From: a virus
IMG/VR virus record: IMGVR_UViG_3300048914_000208
Span: 1-37,627 of that record
Length of the DNA stretch: 37,627 bases
Strand: one strand, 5' to 3'
The position numbers were made by a program, and so were the translations under genes. Under the pieces are notes generated by a model. The model did no database searches. It worked only from the letters and a program-made list of their open reading frames with translations, and was not told the origin of the DNA. Positions 25,119 through 31,289 of this stretch are shown piece by piece; positions within the stretch are counted from its first letter, which is position 1; every line of letters starts with the position of its first letter.

Positions 25119-25587
25119 AATGAAAGGACAGATTATAGCAGATACAGCTTTTGCCGAAAAAGGCTATACTGAAAAACCAAAAAACAGCAATAAGACAAAG
25201 TATGGTGCATGGTTCGGCCTTGATGGTGTTGCCTGGTGTGGCATATTCGTAAGCTGGGTATATGATAAGGCCGGAGCGCCTCTTGGTAACATAGGTTTTA
25301 AAAAAGGCTTTGCGGGTTGCCAAACTGCTGTGGCATATTTTAAAAAGACTGGTGAGGTTACAAAAGCCCCGCAGGTTGGTGATCTTGTTTTCTTTGACTG
25401 GAATAAAGACGGCCGGTATGATCATGTAGGCATCTTTAATGGATGGAAGGATAAAGCGAAGGGCGAATTTTACACCATCGAAGGCAACACCTCTCTTACC
25501 AATCAAAGCAACGGCGGGGAAGTAATGAGCAGGGTGCGCAGCTCAAGCGTGGCCTTATTTGTGCATCCTAAAGTATTGGACTTATGA
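25108..25587 (+). CDS. Endolysin with CHAP-type amidase/endopeptidase domain
   Basis: A 159-aa protein with a CHAP fold: the nucleophile Cys is in GVAWCGIFVSWVYDKAG (about residue 45), and the His is in GRYDHVGIFNGW (about residue 112), with 'VGDLVFFDW' between and 'YTIEGNTS' after. It cleaves peptidoglycan peptide bonds. There is no signal peptide, so it depends on the holin. The start is either 25108, inside the holin gene, or ATG 25120; the sequence does not decide. Overlaps the spanin start (ATGA). Confidence 0.88.
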   Translation: MQDKMKGQIIADTAFAEKGYTEKPKNSNKTKYGAWFGLDGVAWCGIFVSWVYDKAGAPLGNIGFKKGFAGCQTAVAYFKKTGEVTKAPQVGDLVFFDWNKDGRYDHVGIFNGWKDKAKGEFYTIEGNTSLTNQSNGGEVMSRVRSSSVALFVHPKVLDL

Positions 25588-26135
25588 AAAAGCTAATAAC
25601 CATTTTCCTGATGGCAGGAATATGCTCCTGCGGGGCGCGTAAATCTCAGGTTACAAAAACTGAAAAAGAGCTGGAGGTGCAAACCGAAATTACCGGCAAA
25701 AGTGTGGCTGAAAAAGCTACAGATATAAATACAAGTGTATCGCAAAGCATGAGGGTTTTTGAAACCGGCCAGGGTTATACTGAAGAAACCGAAACCAATT
25801 TCACGGCCCTTGATCCTGCACGGCCTATTATTGAGGTTCGCGGTACTGATACACTGAAGGTGTATAATGCAAATAAATCGGTCAAAACTACCAGGCGCGC
25901 CTATGCTGCACAAAAAGAGACCGTGGCGGCCACTGATAGCAACACAGTAGAAAAGGTGCGGGAAAAACGTCAAAATGATGTATCGGTAAAGCAAAATATA
26001 AAGGCTTCAGAATCGGGTAAAGAAAAGCAGGTGGATAAAAAATCTGCGCTTGCCTGGCTGCCGGTGTTACTGCTTTTGCTGTCGGTACTATTCGTGTTAT
26101 GGGCCTGGCTCACCAGGAAAAAGAAACAGGAATAA
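25584..26135 (+). CDS. Probable unimolecular spanin
   Basis: A 183-aa protein that has an N-terminal lipoprotein signal (MKKLITIFLMAGICSC, lipobox I-C-S-C, acylated Cys16) and a C-terminal membrane helix (about residues 155-176) followed by the basic tail RKKKQE. In between is a charged, Thr/Glu/Lys-rich periplasmic stretch. Outer-membrane lipid at one end and inner-membrane helix at the other is the u-spanin design (phage T1 gp11). It follows holin and endolysin with an ATGA overlap. Its job would be to fuse the two membranes at the end of lysis. Confidence 0.75.
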   Translation: MKKLITIFLMAGICSCGARKSQVTKTEKELEVQTEITGKSVAEKATDINTSVSQSMRVFETGQGYTEETETNFTALDPARPIIEVRGTDTLKVYNANKSVKTTRRAYAAQKETVAATDSNTVEKVREKRQNDVSVKQNIKASESGKEKQVDKKSALAWLPVLLLLLSVLFVLWAWLTRKKKQE

Positions 26136-26198
26136 TTTTTTTTATAATTGGTTTGTTGGTTATTTTGCAAGGCCCGGGAGTAATTCCGGCTTTGTTTT

Positions 26199-26218
26199 TG
26201 TACGTAAAATGTACGTAA
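26199..26218. promoter_or_regulatory. Left pair of integrase arm-type repeats
   Basis: Two copies of TGTACGTAA start 11 bases apart (26199 and 26210), about 50 bp left of the tRNA-derived core. With three more copies to the right they resemble arm-type binding sites of a tyrosine integrase. Confidence 0.65.
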
Positions 26219-26263
26219 ATATTGATTATGATATATAATTTATTGATTTTCAATATTTTTCCA

Positions 26264-26310
26264 TTTGCCTTCTAAGCAGGCGGTCACAGGTTCGAATCCT
26301 GTCGTGATCA
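26264..26310. other. attP core: 3' portion of tRNA-Arg(TCT)
   Basis: This stretch is the 3' part of a tRNA: anticodon stem-loop with loop CTTCTAA (anticodon TCT at 26271-26273, stem 26264-26268 with 26276-26280), T-stem ACAGG/CCTGT around loop TTCGAAT, and acceptor strand CGTGATC-A. There is no 5' half upstream, so it is not a complete tRNA gene. It sits just before the integrase gene. On integration it would restore the 3' end of the host tRNA-Arg gene, the standard arrangement for attP at tRNA loci. Confidence 0.82.
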
Positions 26311-26316
26311 CATCTT

Positions 26317-26343
26317 AAACCCTCTGTATTACAGGGGGTTTTT
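26317..26343 (+). terminator. Terminator after the tRNA-derived core
   Basis: AAACCCTCTG pairs with CAGGGGGTTT (ten pairs with one G-U) around loop TATTA, followed by Ts. It probably came from downstream of the host tRNA gene or closes the lysis transcript. Confidence 0.75.
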
Positions 26344-26416
26344 GATTTTATCTGTTTGGCAGTTTCATTTAAAATCCTATTTTTACACCAAAAAACCCCA
26401 CATTTTGCAACATAAT

Positions 26417-26466
26417 TGTACGTAAATTGTACGTGGGCTTTGTTTAAAAAATAGAATTGTACGTAA
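26417..26466. promoter_or_regulatory. Right integrase arm-type repeats, overlapping the int start
   Basis: TGTACGTAA at 26417 and TGTACGTGG at 26428 again start 11 bases apart, and a third TGTACGTAA at 26458-26466 runs into the int ATG. Overlap with the start region suggests that integrase could repress its own expression. Confidence 0.65.
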
Positions 26467-27683
26467 TGAAAATATCACTTAAAATTTATACAAGCGAACC
26501 TGAAACCAAACTTGGGTTTCCGCTCTATTTTGATATTTCGCACAAAGGTAAACGCCGCAAATTTAAAATTGCATCGGCACACCTGCACCAGTTTAATAAA
26601 GAAGATGGCACGGTAAACTCGCGGCATCCTGATTTTAATACCCTCTACCCTATTATCCAGGCCTACAAAATAAAGGCGCATGAAATTTTATTGCGGCGCC
26701 CTGAAGATGTGCAGGCGGTGTACAACGAACTTTTTAAAGCCGATGTATCGGCACCTAACACATTTTATGGGCTGTGCCGCGTGGTGATTAAAGATGTGGA
26801 AGATACGGCAAAAGAACACCGGGCCAAAAAAAATATTGAGGCATCTAATAAAGCTGAGGGCAATATAAAGGTATACACCACGGCCCTGGACTTATTAAAC
26901 GTGTTTGCGCCGGGCGTGAGCGTGCACGAAATTGATTTTAACCTGGTGCGAAAGTTTCGCCTGCACTGCGAAAAGAAGGGTAACAAACCGGCCACGGTGT
27001 CGCACTACCTGCGCACGCTCAGGGCACTTTACAACAAAGTGTGCAAAATGTATAAGCTGGATGATAAAAAACCCTTTGAGGGCGCCTTTTTGGGGCTGAA
27101 GGTTAAGAGTTATGCCTCGCGCAAAAAGAACGCCAGCAAAGAAACGGTGCGCCAAATTGAAGGGTTGTGCCATGCGGATAAGCGCATGCACCGATGGACT
27201 GATCTTTGGCTATTGATGTTCTACCTGGGCGGGCTGGATTTTATAGACCTGTATTACCTTAAAAATGCCCAGCTGCGCAAAGGCCGCGTGTGGTTTGACC
27301 GGGGCAAAGGCGGCAGCGGCGTGCCGGTTGATATTGCGGTGCACCCCAAAGCCCAGGCCATTATTGATAAATACCGCGTGGATGGCGAATATTTGTTTCC
27401 GTGGCCAAAAGACAGGGAGCGTTTTGTAATATTCCGGAATAATTTGTACCACCGCCTGGTGAAGATACAAAAGCGCCACGGCATAGAGCTGGAGGGCCGC
27501 GGCGGTAACCTGGGTGTGAAAATGGCCCGGCATACATTTGCCACCATTGGCAAGCACATGGGCTATGATGAAGATTTGCTGCGCGAAATTATGGGCCACG
27601 AACGCGATGACGTGGATAATAATTATAAAGACCGGTACCCGCAGCGGGTGCGCGATGAGGCGCTGTTTAAGATTATTGAGTAG
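26466..27683 (+). CDS. int: Tyrosine recombinase integrase
   Basis: A 405-aa site-specific recombinase for integration and excision. It has an N-terminal arm-binding region, a SAM-like core-binding domain (about residues 90-215, including 'GVSVHEIDFNLVRKFRLHCEKKGNKPATVSHYLRTLRALYNKV') and a catalytic domain with MARHTFATIGKHMG (Arg of box II), LREIMGHERDDV (His) and NNYKDRYP (nucleophile Tyr). The first catalytic Arg is not seen where expected: the segment reads FYLGGLDFIDLYYL where relatives have RG. ATG 26466 is chosen over TTG 26457. attP lies just upstream. The gene converges on the lipoprotein gene with an 11-bp overlap. Confidence 0.9.
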   Translation: MKISLKIYTSEPETKLGFPLYFDISHKGKRRKFKIASAHLHQFNKEDGTVNSRHPDFNTLYPIIQAYKIKAHEILLRRPEDVQAVYNELFKADVSAPNTFYGLCRVVIKDVEDTAKEHRAKKNIEASNKAEGNIKVYTTALDLLNVFAPGVSVHEIDFNLVRKFRLHCEKKGNKPATVSHYLRTLRALYNKVCKMYKLDDKKPFEGAFLGLKVKSYASRKKNASKETVRQIEGLCHADKRMHRWTDLWLLMFYLGGLDFIDLYYLKNAQLRKGRVWFDRGKGGSGVPVDIAVHPKAQAIIDKYRVDGEYLFPWPKDRERFVIFRNNLYHRLVKIQKRHGIELEGRGGNLGVKMARHTFATIGKHMGYDEDLLREIMGHERDDVDNNYKDRYPQRVRDEALFKIIE

Positions 27684-27921
27684 TGCGCCCACTCCTGTAA
27701 TGCCCTTTTATAAAAGTGCTGTCCTGGCGGTAATAACCATTAACCCAAACTGTTTTAGGCTGGCCCGGCATTTTGCGGTATGCGGCAAGGGTATCGAGTG
27801 GTGCCTGGGTAGTGCCGGTGGTGTTGGCAACCTGGGCAGGGCTTAAGGTTATGGTGTTGGTGTGTGCGCAGCTGGCGGCAAGAATTATGATGCTTAGAAT
27901 TATGCTACAATTCTTTAGCAT
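27673..27921 (-). CDS. Small lipoprotein, lysogeny operon
   Basis: An 82-aa protein with signal MLKNCSIILSIIILAASC (lipobox LAASC, acylated Cys18), a Thr/Pro-rich linker, and 'VWVNGYYRQDSTFIKGHYRS', which matches a short secreted motif common in Bacteroidota (V.GY.R.DGT.V..H.R). The start inside a longer frame is chosen because the lipoprotein signal begins at this Met. It is the last gene of the leftward repressor operon, so it is probably made in lysogens and anchored in the outer membrane; superinfection exclusion is a plausible but untested role. Confidence 0.75.
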   Translation of the reverse strand: MLKNCSIILSIIILAASCAHTNTITLSPAQVANTTGTTQAPLDTLAAYRKMPGQPKTVWVNGYYRQDSTFIKGHYRSGRTTQ

Positions 27922-28267
27922 TGTTTTCGCGCCATTGGCGGTTTTCTTCCTCTCTTTTTGCATCAGAAATGATTTTTTTTAGTACTTCAGGATCGTTTAC
28001 ACTTTCATCGGTTCCGGTGCGTATGATGTTTACCGTTTCAGGCTCCAGGTGTGCGGCAATCAGGCGCAACAGGCGGTTGTTTTCTTCTTGGAGTTTGATA
28101 TTATGATCGGTGCGGGTGGCGCTTCTTATAATCCAATATAATATTATATAGCCCAGTATGGCCGCAATGAAAAGAATCATGTAAAATTCGCTTTCTGATT
28201 TGCTTGCAGGTGTACCTTGCGCGAAAGCTGCGAAAGGTAAAAATAAAAGGAGTAACAATATTTTCAT
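27905..28267 (-). CDS. Membrane protein with coiled-coil tail, lysogeny operon
   Basis: A 120-aa protein with an N-terminal signal-like segment (MKILLLLLFLPFAAFAQG), a membrane helix (about residues 30-47, FYMILFIAAILGYIILYWII) and a charged cytoplasmic region with coiled-coil character (about 52-118). The Met at 28267 is preferred because the signal sequence begins there. It lies between the repressor and lipoprotein genes, overlapping the latter by 17 bp. Possible exclusion or conversion protein; no family recognised. Confidence 0.72.
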   Translation of the reverse strand: MKILLLLLFLPFAAFAQGTPASKSESEFYMILFIAAILGYIILYWIIRSATRTDHNIKLQEENNRLLRLIAAHLEPETVNIIRTGTDESVNDPEVLKKIISDAKREEENRQWRENNAKEL

Positions 28268-28299
28268 TGGTAAGGTTTTAATTACCAAATGTATAAAAT

Positions 28300-28689
28300 T
28301 TATTCGGGCGTAATATCGCTGTAATCAATATTATTTTCTTCCAGGCGGCGCTTAAGCTTTCCTATAATTTTTAAATCTTCAATGTTGGCTTCTAATGCTC
28401 GGTAATACTTTATTGTAACTTCTGATAATTCCTGTCTTAATTTATCAACCCCGTAAAGTACTGGCGGTTCGTTTACTTGTGAATTAGTCTGTGTTGTTTT
28501 GCCTGTAAGGTAAAATAATATTTTATCAATTGTCTCAGTGCGAGGGTTTTTATTGTCTTCTTTAAGAATTTTATGCACTCCTGAGGCATTCAAATCGGTA
28601 TTTTTTGCAATCTCATGCGCCGAAATATCGTGTTTTTTGGCAAGCTCAATAACTTTTTTTAATTTTTCTTCCTTAGTTAGTTCTTTCAT
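28300..28689 (-). CDS. HTH transcriptional regulator (probable prophage repressor)
   Basis: A 129-aa protein with an N-terminal helix-turn-helix (about residues 10-60, 'ISAHEIAKNTDLNASGVHKILKEDNKNPRTETIDKIL', XRE-type spacing) and a C-terminal helical, Leu/Lys/Glu-rich segment (about 80-120) fit for dimerisation. No peptidase S24 domain is present, so no LexA-like self-cleavage is expected. It is the first gene leftward from a region with two palindromic operators, the usual place of a CI-like repressor. ATG 28689 is chosen over the upstream TTG. Confidence 0.82.
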   Translation of the reverse strand: MKELTKEEKLKKVIELAKKHDISAHEIAKNTDLNASGVHKILKEDNKNPRTETIDKILFYLTGKTTQTNSQVNEPPVLYGVDKLRQELSEVTIKYYRALEANIEDLKIIGKLKRRLEENNIDYSDITPE

Positions 28690-28702
28690 TTTCAATGTAT
28701 TA

Positions 28703-28710
28703 CAAATATA
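28703..28710 (-). promoter_or_regulatory. -7 box of the leftward repressor promoter
   Basis: Read on the minus strand as TATATTTG, a match to TAnnTTTG, 14 bases before the repressor ATG. Operator O1 covers the region where a -33 element should lie. Confidence 0.6.
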
Positions 28711-28731
28711 AACATGTTAAAATTACATTCA

Positions 28732-28750
28732 TACACATAAATTACGTGTA
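28732..28750. promoter_or_regulatory. Operator O1
   Basis: A 19-bp imperfect palindrome, TACACATAAATTACGTGTA, flanked by A/T that extends the symmetry to 21 bp. It is near-identical to O2. Its position would block the -33 regions of both divergent promoters. Confidence 0.7.
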
Positions 28751-28768
28751 TAATACATGTATTTTACA

Positions 28769-28776
28769 TATATTTG
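28769..28776 (+). promoter_or_regulatory. -7 box of the rightward early promoter
   Basis: TATATTTG matches TAnnTTTG and is identical to the leftward box. It lies between operators O1 and O2 and 45 bases before the first early gene. It is flanked by TTACAT (28764-28769) and ATGTAA (28779-28784). Confidence 0.6.
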
Positions 28777-28787
28777 CAATGTAATCG

Positions 28788-28806
28788 TACACATAATTTA
28801 TGTGCA
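28788..28806. promoter_or_regulatory. Operator O2
   Basis: TACACATAATTTATGTGCA, a 19-bp palindrome with symmetry extending to 21 bp, sits just downstream of the predicted rightward transcription start. It shares the consensus TRCACATAAWTTAYGTGYA with O1. Confidence 0.7.
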
Positions 28807-28821
28807 CAAATGTAAAAGAAA

Positions 28822-29076
28822 ATGAACAAGCAAGTGTTAACAAAACGTGAAAGTTCAGCAATACAGCGGGTGGCGTACATGCGTGGTGTTGCATCGGTTA
28901 TTGAGGGTTTTGTAAATAAGGGCTTTGGAACACTTCAGGCTGTGTTGGCTATTGCTAAACAATATGGTTCTGAATTAACTTATGATGAAGTGTATAATTT
29001 CTGGAACTTCAGAAGGCAGGATGTAGATGTGCTTACGGAAATGGAAAATGTTCTTGAAAGATTAAAAAGTGAGTAG
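28822..29076 (+). CDS. First early gene, small hypothetical protein
   Basis: An 84-aa protein ending 'LTYDEVYNFWNFRRQDVDVLTEMENVLERLKSE', a C-terminal pattern I recall from early hypothetical proteins of Bacteroidota phages (Y.E...FW..R..D......ME.VLE.LK.E). The middle may form a helix-turn-helix-like helical fold. As the first gene behind the rightward early promoter it occupies the Cro position, but DNA binding is not shown. Confidence 0.75.
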   Translation: MNKQVLTKRESSAIQRVAYMRGVASVIEGFVNKGFGTLQAVLAIAKQYGSELTYDEVYNFWNFRRQDVDVLTEMENVLERLKSE

Positions 29077-29077
29077 T

Positions 29078-29617
29078 ATGAAATTGCGACAATTAAATTT
29101 TAGTGATCCCGATATCGTGAGATTGCAGGTTTTAGAAGCGCAATTAAATACAATGCGTTTCCTTGGCTCTCTTGAGGGTTTTAATACTGCTGTTTTTGCT
29201 TATGCAAAACAGATGGATATGTTTAGTGCGTTCGTCTTTGTTAATGCCGAATACGCATCGGCATTCGGTTACAAATGCTACAGCAATTATGCTGCATGGT
29301 TTTCTACGCTTACCGAAGAGACTGCTCTTAAAACAACTCCTGCCGAACCGGCCAAACCCAAACCGCGTAAAAGAACGCCATCCTACCCTACCCACTTTAA
29401 CCTGGTGCAGCAATGCCTGGCCTTGCTGCAGCGCTGGCACTGCGCGGGCTACACCACACAGGACCGCTTTATAAACGCCATGTGTGCGGTATATCCTGAA
29501 TATGCAGGCGTGCACGAGCGCATGCCTTTGGTAGAATTTTATTTCATAATACACATAACGCCCACCCTGCTGCAAAAAGCAGAAACGGCATTACTAACCC
29601 TTAAACCTGGCGCGTGA
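29078..29617 (+). CDS. Hypothetical early protein (179 aa)
   Basis: The ATG lies two bases after the preceding stop. An N-terminal helical domain (residues 1-85) is joined by a Pro/Lys/Arg-rich linker (about 88-102, PAEPAKPKPRKR) to a second helical domain (about 105-178). The two-domain shape with a basic linker suggests nucleic-acid contact, but I recognise no family. Coupled to the next gene by TGATG. Confidence 0.68.
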   Translation: MKLRQLNFSDPDIVRLQVLEAQLNTMRFLGSLEGFNTAVFAYAKQMDMFSAFVFVNAEYASAFGYKCYSNYAAWFSTLTEETALKTTPAEPAKPKPRKRTPSYPTHFNLVQQCLALLQRWHCAGYTTQDRFINAMCAVYPEYAGVHERMPLVEFYFIIHITPTLLQKAETALLTLKPGA

Positions 29618-29931
29618 TGGAAGGCACGATATCCATACCTGATTTTATGGCGCACCTGCGCAGCGAAGGTCTTGTGATTGTAAGCGCGGCCGAGCTTGAA
29701 GCATCGCGCCTGCTGGCAGAGCGTGAGTCGCAGCGCAAGCTGATGCGCAAAAAGGCTATTGCCTTTGCCGAAGTTATTAAGGCGGGGTTTATACCGGGCA
29801 TTACCACTAACCAGGGCCTTGTGCACTGGGTAAACAGCGGCCGGATAAACCTGGGTGAAGCCTATAAAGAAACCAATGGCCGGTGGATGTTAATGACCAG
29901 TGCGCTGCGGCGCCTGGGTTATGCTGAATAA
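29617..29931 (+). CDS. Hypothetical early DNA-binding-like protein (104 aa)
   Basis: The C-terminal half 'FIPGITTNQGLVHWVNSGRINLGEAYKETNGRWMLMTSALRRLGYAE' has the order of a winged/excisionase-like or MerR-type helix-turn-helix (W...GRI......G...I...A..RLG). The N-terminal half is a Ser/Glu/Arg-rich helix. It could be an excisionase or early regulator. It ends two bases before the long structured noncoding region. Confidence 0.65.
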   Translation: MEGTISIPDFMAHLRSEGLVIVSAAELEASRLLAERESQRKLMRKKAIAFAEVIKAGFIPGITTNQGLVHWVNSGRINLGEAYKETNGRWMLMTSALRRLGYAE

Positions 29932-29933
29932 AT

Positions 29934-29989
29934 AAGCCTGCGGGTTGCGATTAACGCGGTTAAGGGGGCTTGACTTACCCGCGGGCTTT
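29934..29989 (+). terminator. Structured terminator-like stem after early genes
   Basis: AAGCCTGCGGG pairs with CCCGCGGGCTT (11 pairs, one G-U), enclosing a smaller perfect hairpin TTAAC-GCG-GTTAA. The 3' side runs into TTTAAAATATTTT. It may end the first early transcript or form the 5' domain of the RNA that follows. Confidence 0.5.
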
Positions 29990-30220
29990 AAAATATTTTA
30001 ATGCGAAGGTTACAGCTTTTCAGGGCCTGAAACGCAAAGGGTGTTCTGTACATAGTGTATCAGTTGGGGCTTCGCAGCGGTATAGTAAGGGCCGTACTCA
30101 TAACCCCTAAAGCACACCAGGGCCGGACAGCCCGGAAAGACGGGCAAAATTGAGGTAGAGACACTTTTGTTAAGTGAATCGGATTCATGCAGGTTCGAAT
30201 CCTGCCTATCTCACAACACA
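29990..30220 (+). ncRNA. Structured noncoding RNA with tRNA-like 3' domain
   Basis: A 230-bp stretch without a supported gene but with several pairings. TGCGAAG (30002-30008) pairs with CTTCGCA (30070-30076), and GGGG at 30066-30069, inside that loop, can pair with CCCC 30104-30107 (pseudoknot). Small hairpins lie at about 30115-30145. The 3' end folds like a tRNA: GAGGTAG (30152-30158) with CTATCTC (30206-30212), discriminator A 30213, and T-arm GCAGG-TTCGAAT-CCTGC (30189-30205). Between them lie CACTT/AAGTG and TGAATC/GATTCA stems. No normal D-arm exists. A terminator follows at 30262. Confidence 0.55.
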
Positions 30221-30261
30221 AAAAGCGGATTGGCTTACAAAGTGATTTTTTGATTGTCTTA

Positions 30262-30288
30262 GCCCCGCAGCTACGGCGGGGCATTTTT
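30262..30288 (+). terminator. Rho-independent terminator of the noncoding RNA
   Basis: GCCCCGC and GCGGGGC form a 7-bp GC-rich stem with a 7-base loop followed by A and five Ts. It lies 12 bases before the next gene, so that gene needs read-through or its own promoter. Confidence 0.8.
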
Positions 30289-30299
30289 AAACTAATACT

Positions 30300-30548
30300 A
30301 TGGATAAGGCAAAAGGAATATGTAATGTGGTTTCCGGGTTTGATGACGGTGCCGACCTGGTTTGGTCAGCATTCAAAGCACGGATAAGGGAATTTGCCGA
30401 AACCGAAATAATAATAGCATCACAGCACTGTAGTGTGGGCAGGCAGTATGAAAGGGTTGTAAATAAAAACTGCGGCCCCGGCCTGTGCCACCCTGAGCAT
30501 GTGCGGTCGCGCAAAGAGCGCTGCACCGGGTGCGGAAAAATTGAGTAA
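30300..30548 (+). CDS. Small Cys-rich hypothetical protein (82 aa)
   Basis: The C-terminal half holds Cys/His residues in the order KNCGPGLCHPEHV...ERCTGCGKIE, which is enough for one zinc site (C-x4-C-x-H-x10-C-x2-C style). The N-terminal half is helical. It follows the terminator by 12 bases. A nucleic-acid-binding zinc protein is possible; function unknown. Confidence 0.62.
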   Translation: MDKAKGICNVVSGFDDGADLVWSAFKARIREFAETEIIIASQHCSVGRQYERVVNKNCGPGLCHPEHVRSRKERCTGCGKIE

Positions 30549-30565
30549 CCAAAACCAATAATATT

Positions 30566-30718
30566 ATGAATGATGTATTGATACCGGCACTCATGCTGGG
30601 CGGGATTTTCCTCACGCTGGTTTGCGTGGGCATCGCTTTAAAAATAGTACTGGATATACGCCGCGATATGCTGGATTTAAAACGCCAGGCTGCGGGTAAA
30701 ATACACGTGGTAAAATGA
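30566..30718 (+). CDS. Small single-span membrane protein (50 aa)
   Basis: The peptide has one hydrophobic helix (about residues 5-29) followed by a basic amphipathic tail (IRRDMLDLKRQAAGK). Its stop overlaps the next small gene (ATGA). Below usual annotation length, but the coupled pair of membrane peptides is well placed in an otherwise empty 310-bp stretch. Confidence 0.6.
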   Translation: MNDVLIPALMLGGIFLTLVCVGIALKIVLDIRRDMLDLKRQAAGKIHVVK

Positions 30719-30840
30719 ATATCCTACTTAAAATACTTACGCCTGTTGTAATGGTTATTGTGGCGGCAATACTGGTGGGGCTTTCGGTAATGTGTGTAAT
30801 ACTCTCGCTGATCGACTTTACAAACGAAAAGGAAATGTAA
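30715..30840 (+). CDS. Small single-span membrane protein (41 aa)
   Basis: A 41-residue peptide that is nearly all one hydrophobic helix (about residues 4-33) with a short charged end (DFTNEKEM). It is translationally coupled to the preceding membrane peptide by ATGA. The pair may act together in the membrane. Function unknown. Confidence 0.6.
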   Translation: MNILLKILTPVVMVIVAAILVGLSVMCVILSLIDFTNEKEM

Positions 30841-30860
30841 ACCAATAATTTTTTTGAGAT

Positions 30861-31286
30861 ATGGAACAAAGGATTTTACAGGGCGAACCGCCTGAAGAGC
30901 GCAAAAAGGCTTTGGCGGCCAACGCTTTTAAAGTTGACCCGGCCTACCGCTACACGCGTGAGCTTGAAGAGAGCGAACTGCAGGAACGCAAAGATCGCCT
31001 GAGCCAAAACATGATAAAAATGGATGCGGCACAGCAGGTTTTAGATGAAGCCCGGCTAACGCACAAAACTCAGGTAGACCCCATGAAAAAGGAAAACGCC
31101 CAGGCGCTGACCGAAATACGCACACGTAGCGAAGAAATTACCGGCGAAGTGTATTTGATTAAAGATGAGCACGAGCAGCGCGTGGGGGTTTACAGCCCTG
31201 AAGGCATATTGCTTTTTGAACGCGGCTATATGCCGGATGAGCGCCAGTATAGTATTGAAGAAAATGTTAGACGAATAGCAAATTAA
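30861..31286 (+). CDS. Hypothetical protein (141 aa)
   Basis: A highly charged, helical protein. Residues about 10-95 are Glu/Lys/Arg/Gln-rich with heptad-like spacing (coiled coil). The C-terminal part 'GEVYLIKDEHEQRVGVYSPEGILLFERGYMPDERQ' looks like a small beta domain. It lies three bases before the next gene, which resembles DUF2303, so the two probably work in one early operon. No family recognised. Confidence 0.68.
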   Translation: MEQRILQGEPPEERKKALAANAFKVDPAYRYTRELEESELQERKDRLSQNMIKMDAAQQVLDEARLTHKTQVDPMKKENAQALTEIRTRSEEITGEVYLIKDEHEQRVGVYSPEGILLFERGYMPDERQYSIEENVRRIAN

Positions 31287-31289
31287 ATT

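Noticed and set aside
26264-26310. Complete phage-encoded tRNA gene
   Set aside because: Only the anticodon arm to 3' end is present; upstream sequence cannot supply the 5' acceptor or D-arm.
30092-30108. CTCATAA loop as a tRNA-Met anticodon arm
   Set aside because: Flanking bases do not form a 5-bp anticodon stem and no matching acceptor, D-arm or T-arm is found.
29990-30220. A tmRNA gene
   Set aside because: The 5' acceptor strand lies only about 50 bases from the 3' strand, the length is too short, no Ala-type G3-U70 pair is seen and no tag reading frame was found.
30060-30284. Minus-strand 75-aa ORF
   Set aside because: It is antisense to the tRNA-like element and terminator and has no protein-like features; chance frame.
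30566-30840. Toxin-antitoxin pair
   Set aside because: Both products are single-helix membrane peptides with no antitoxin-like partner or antisense RNA evident.
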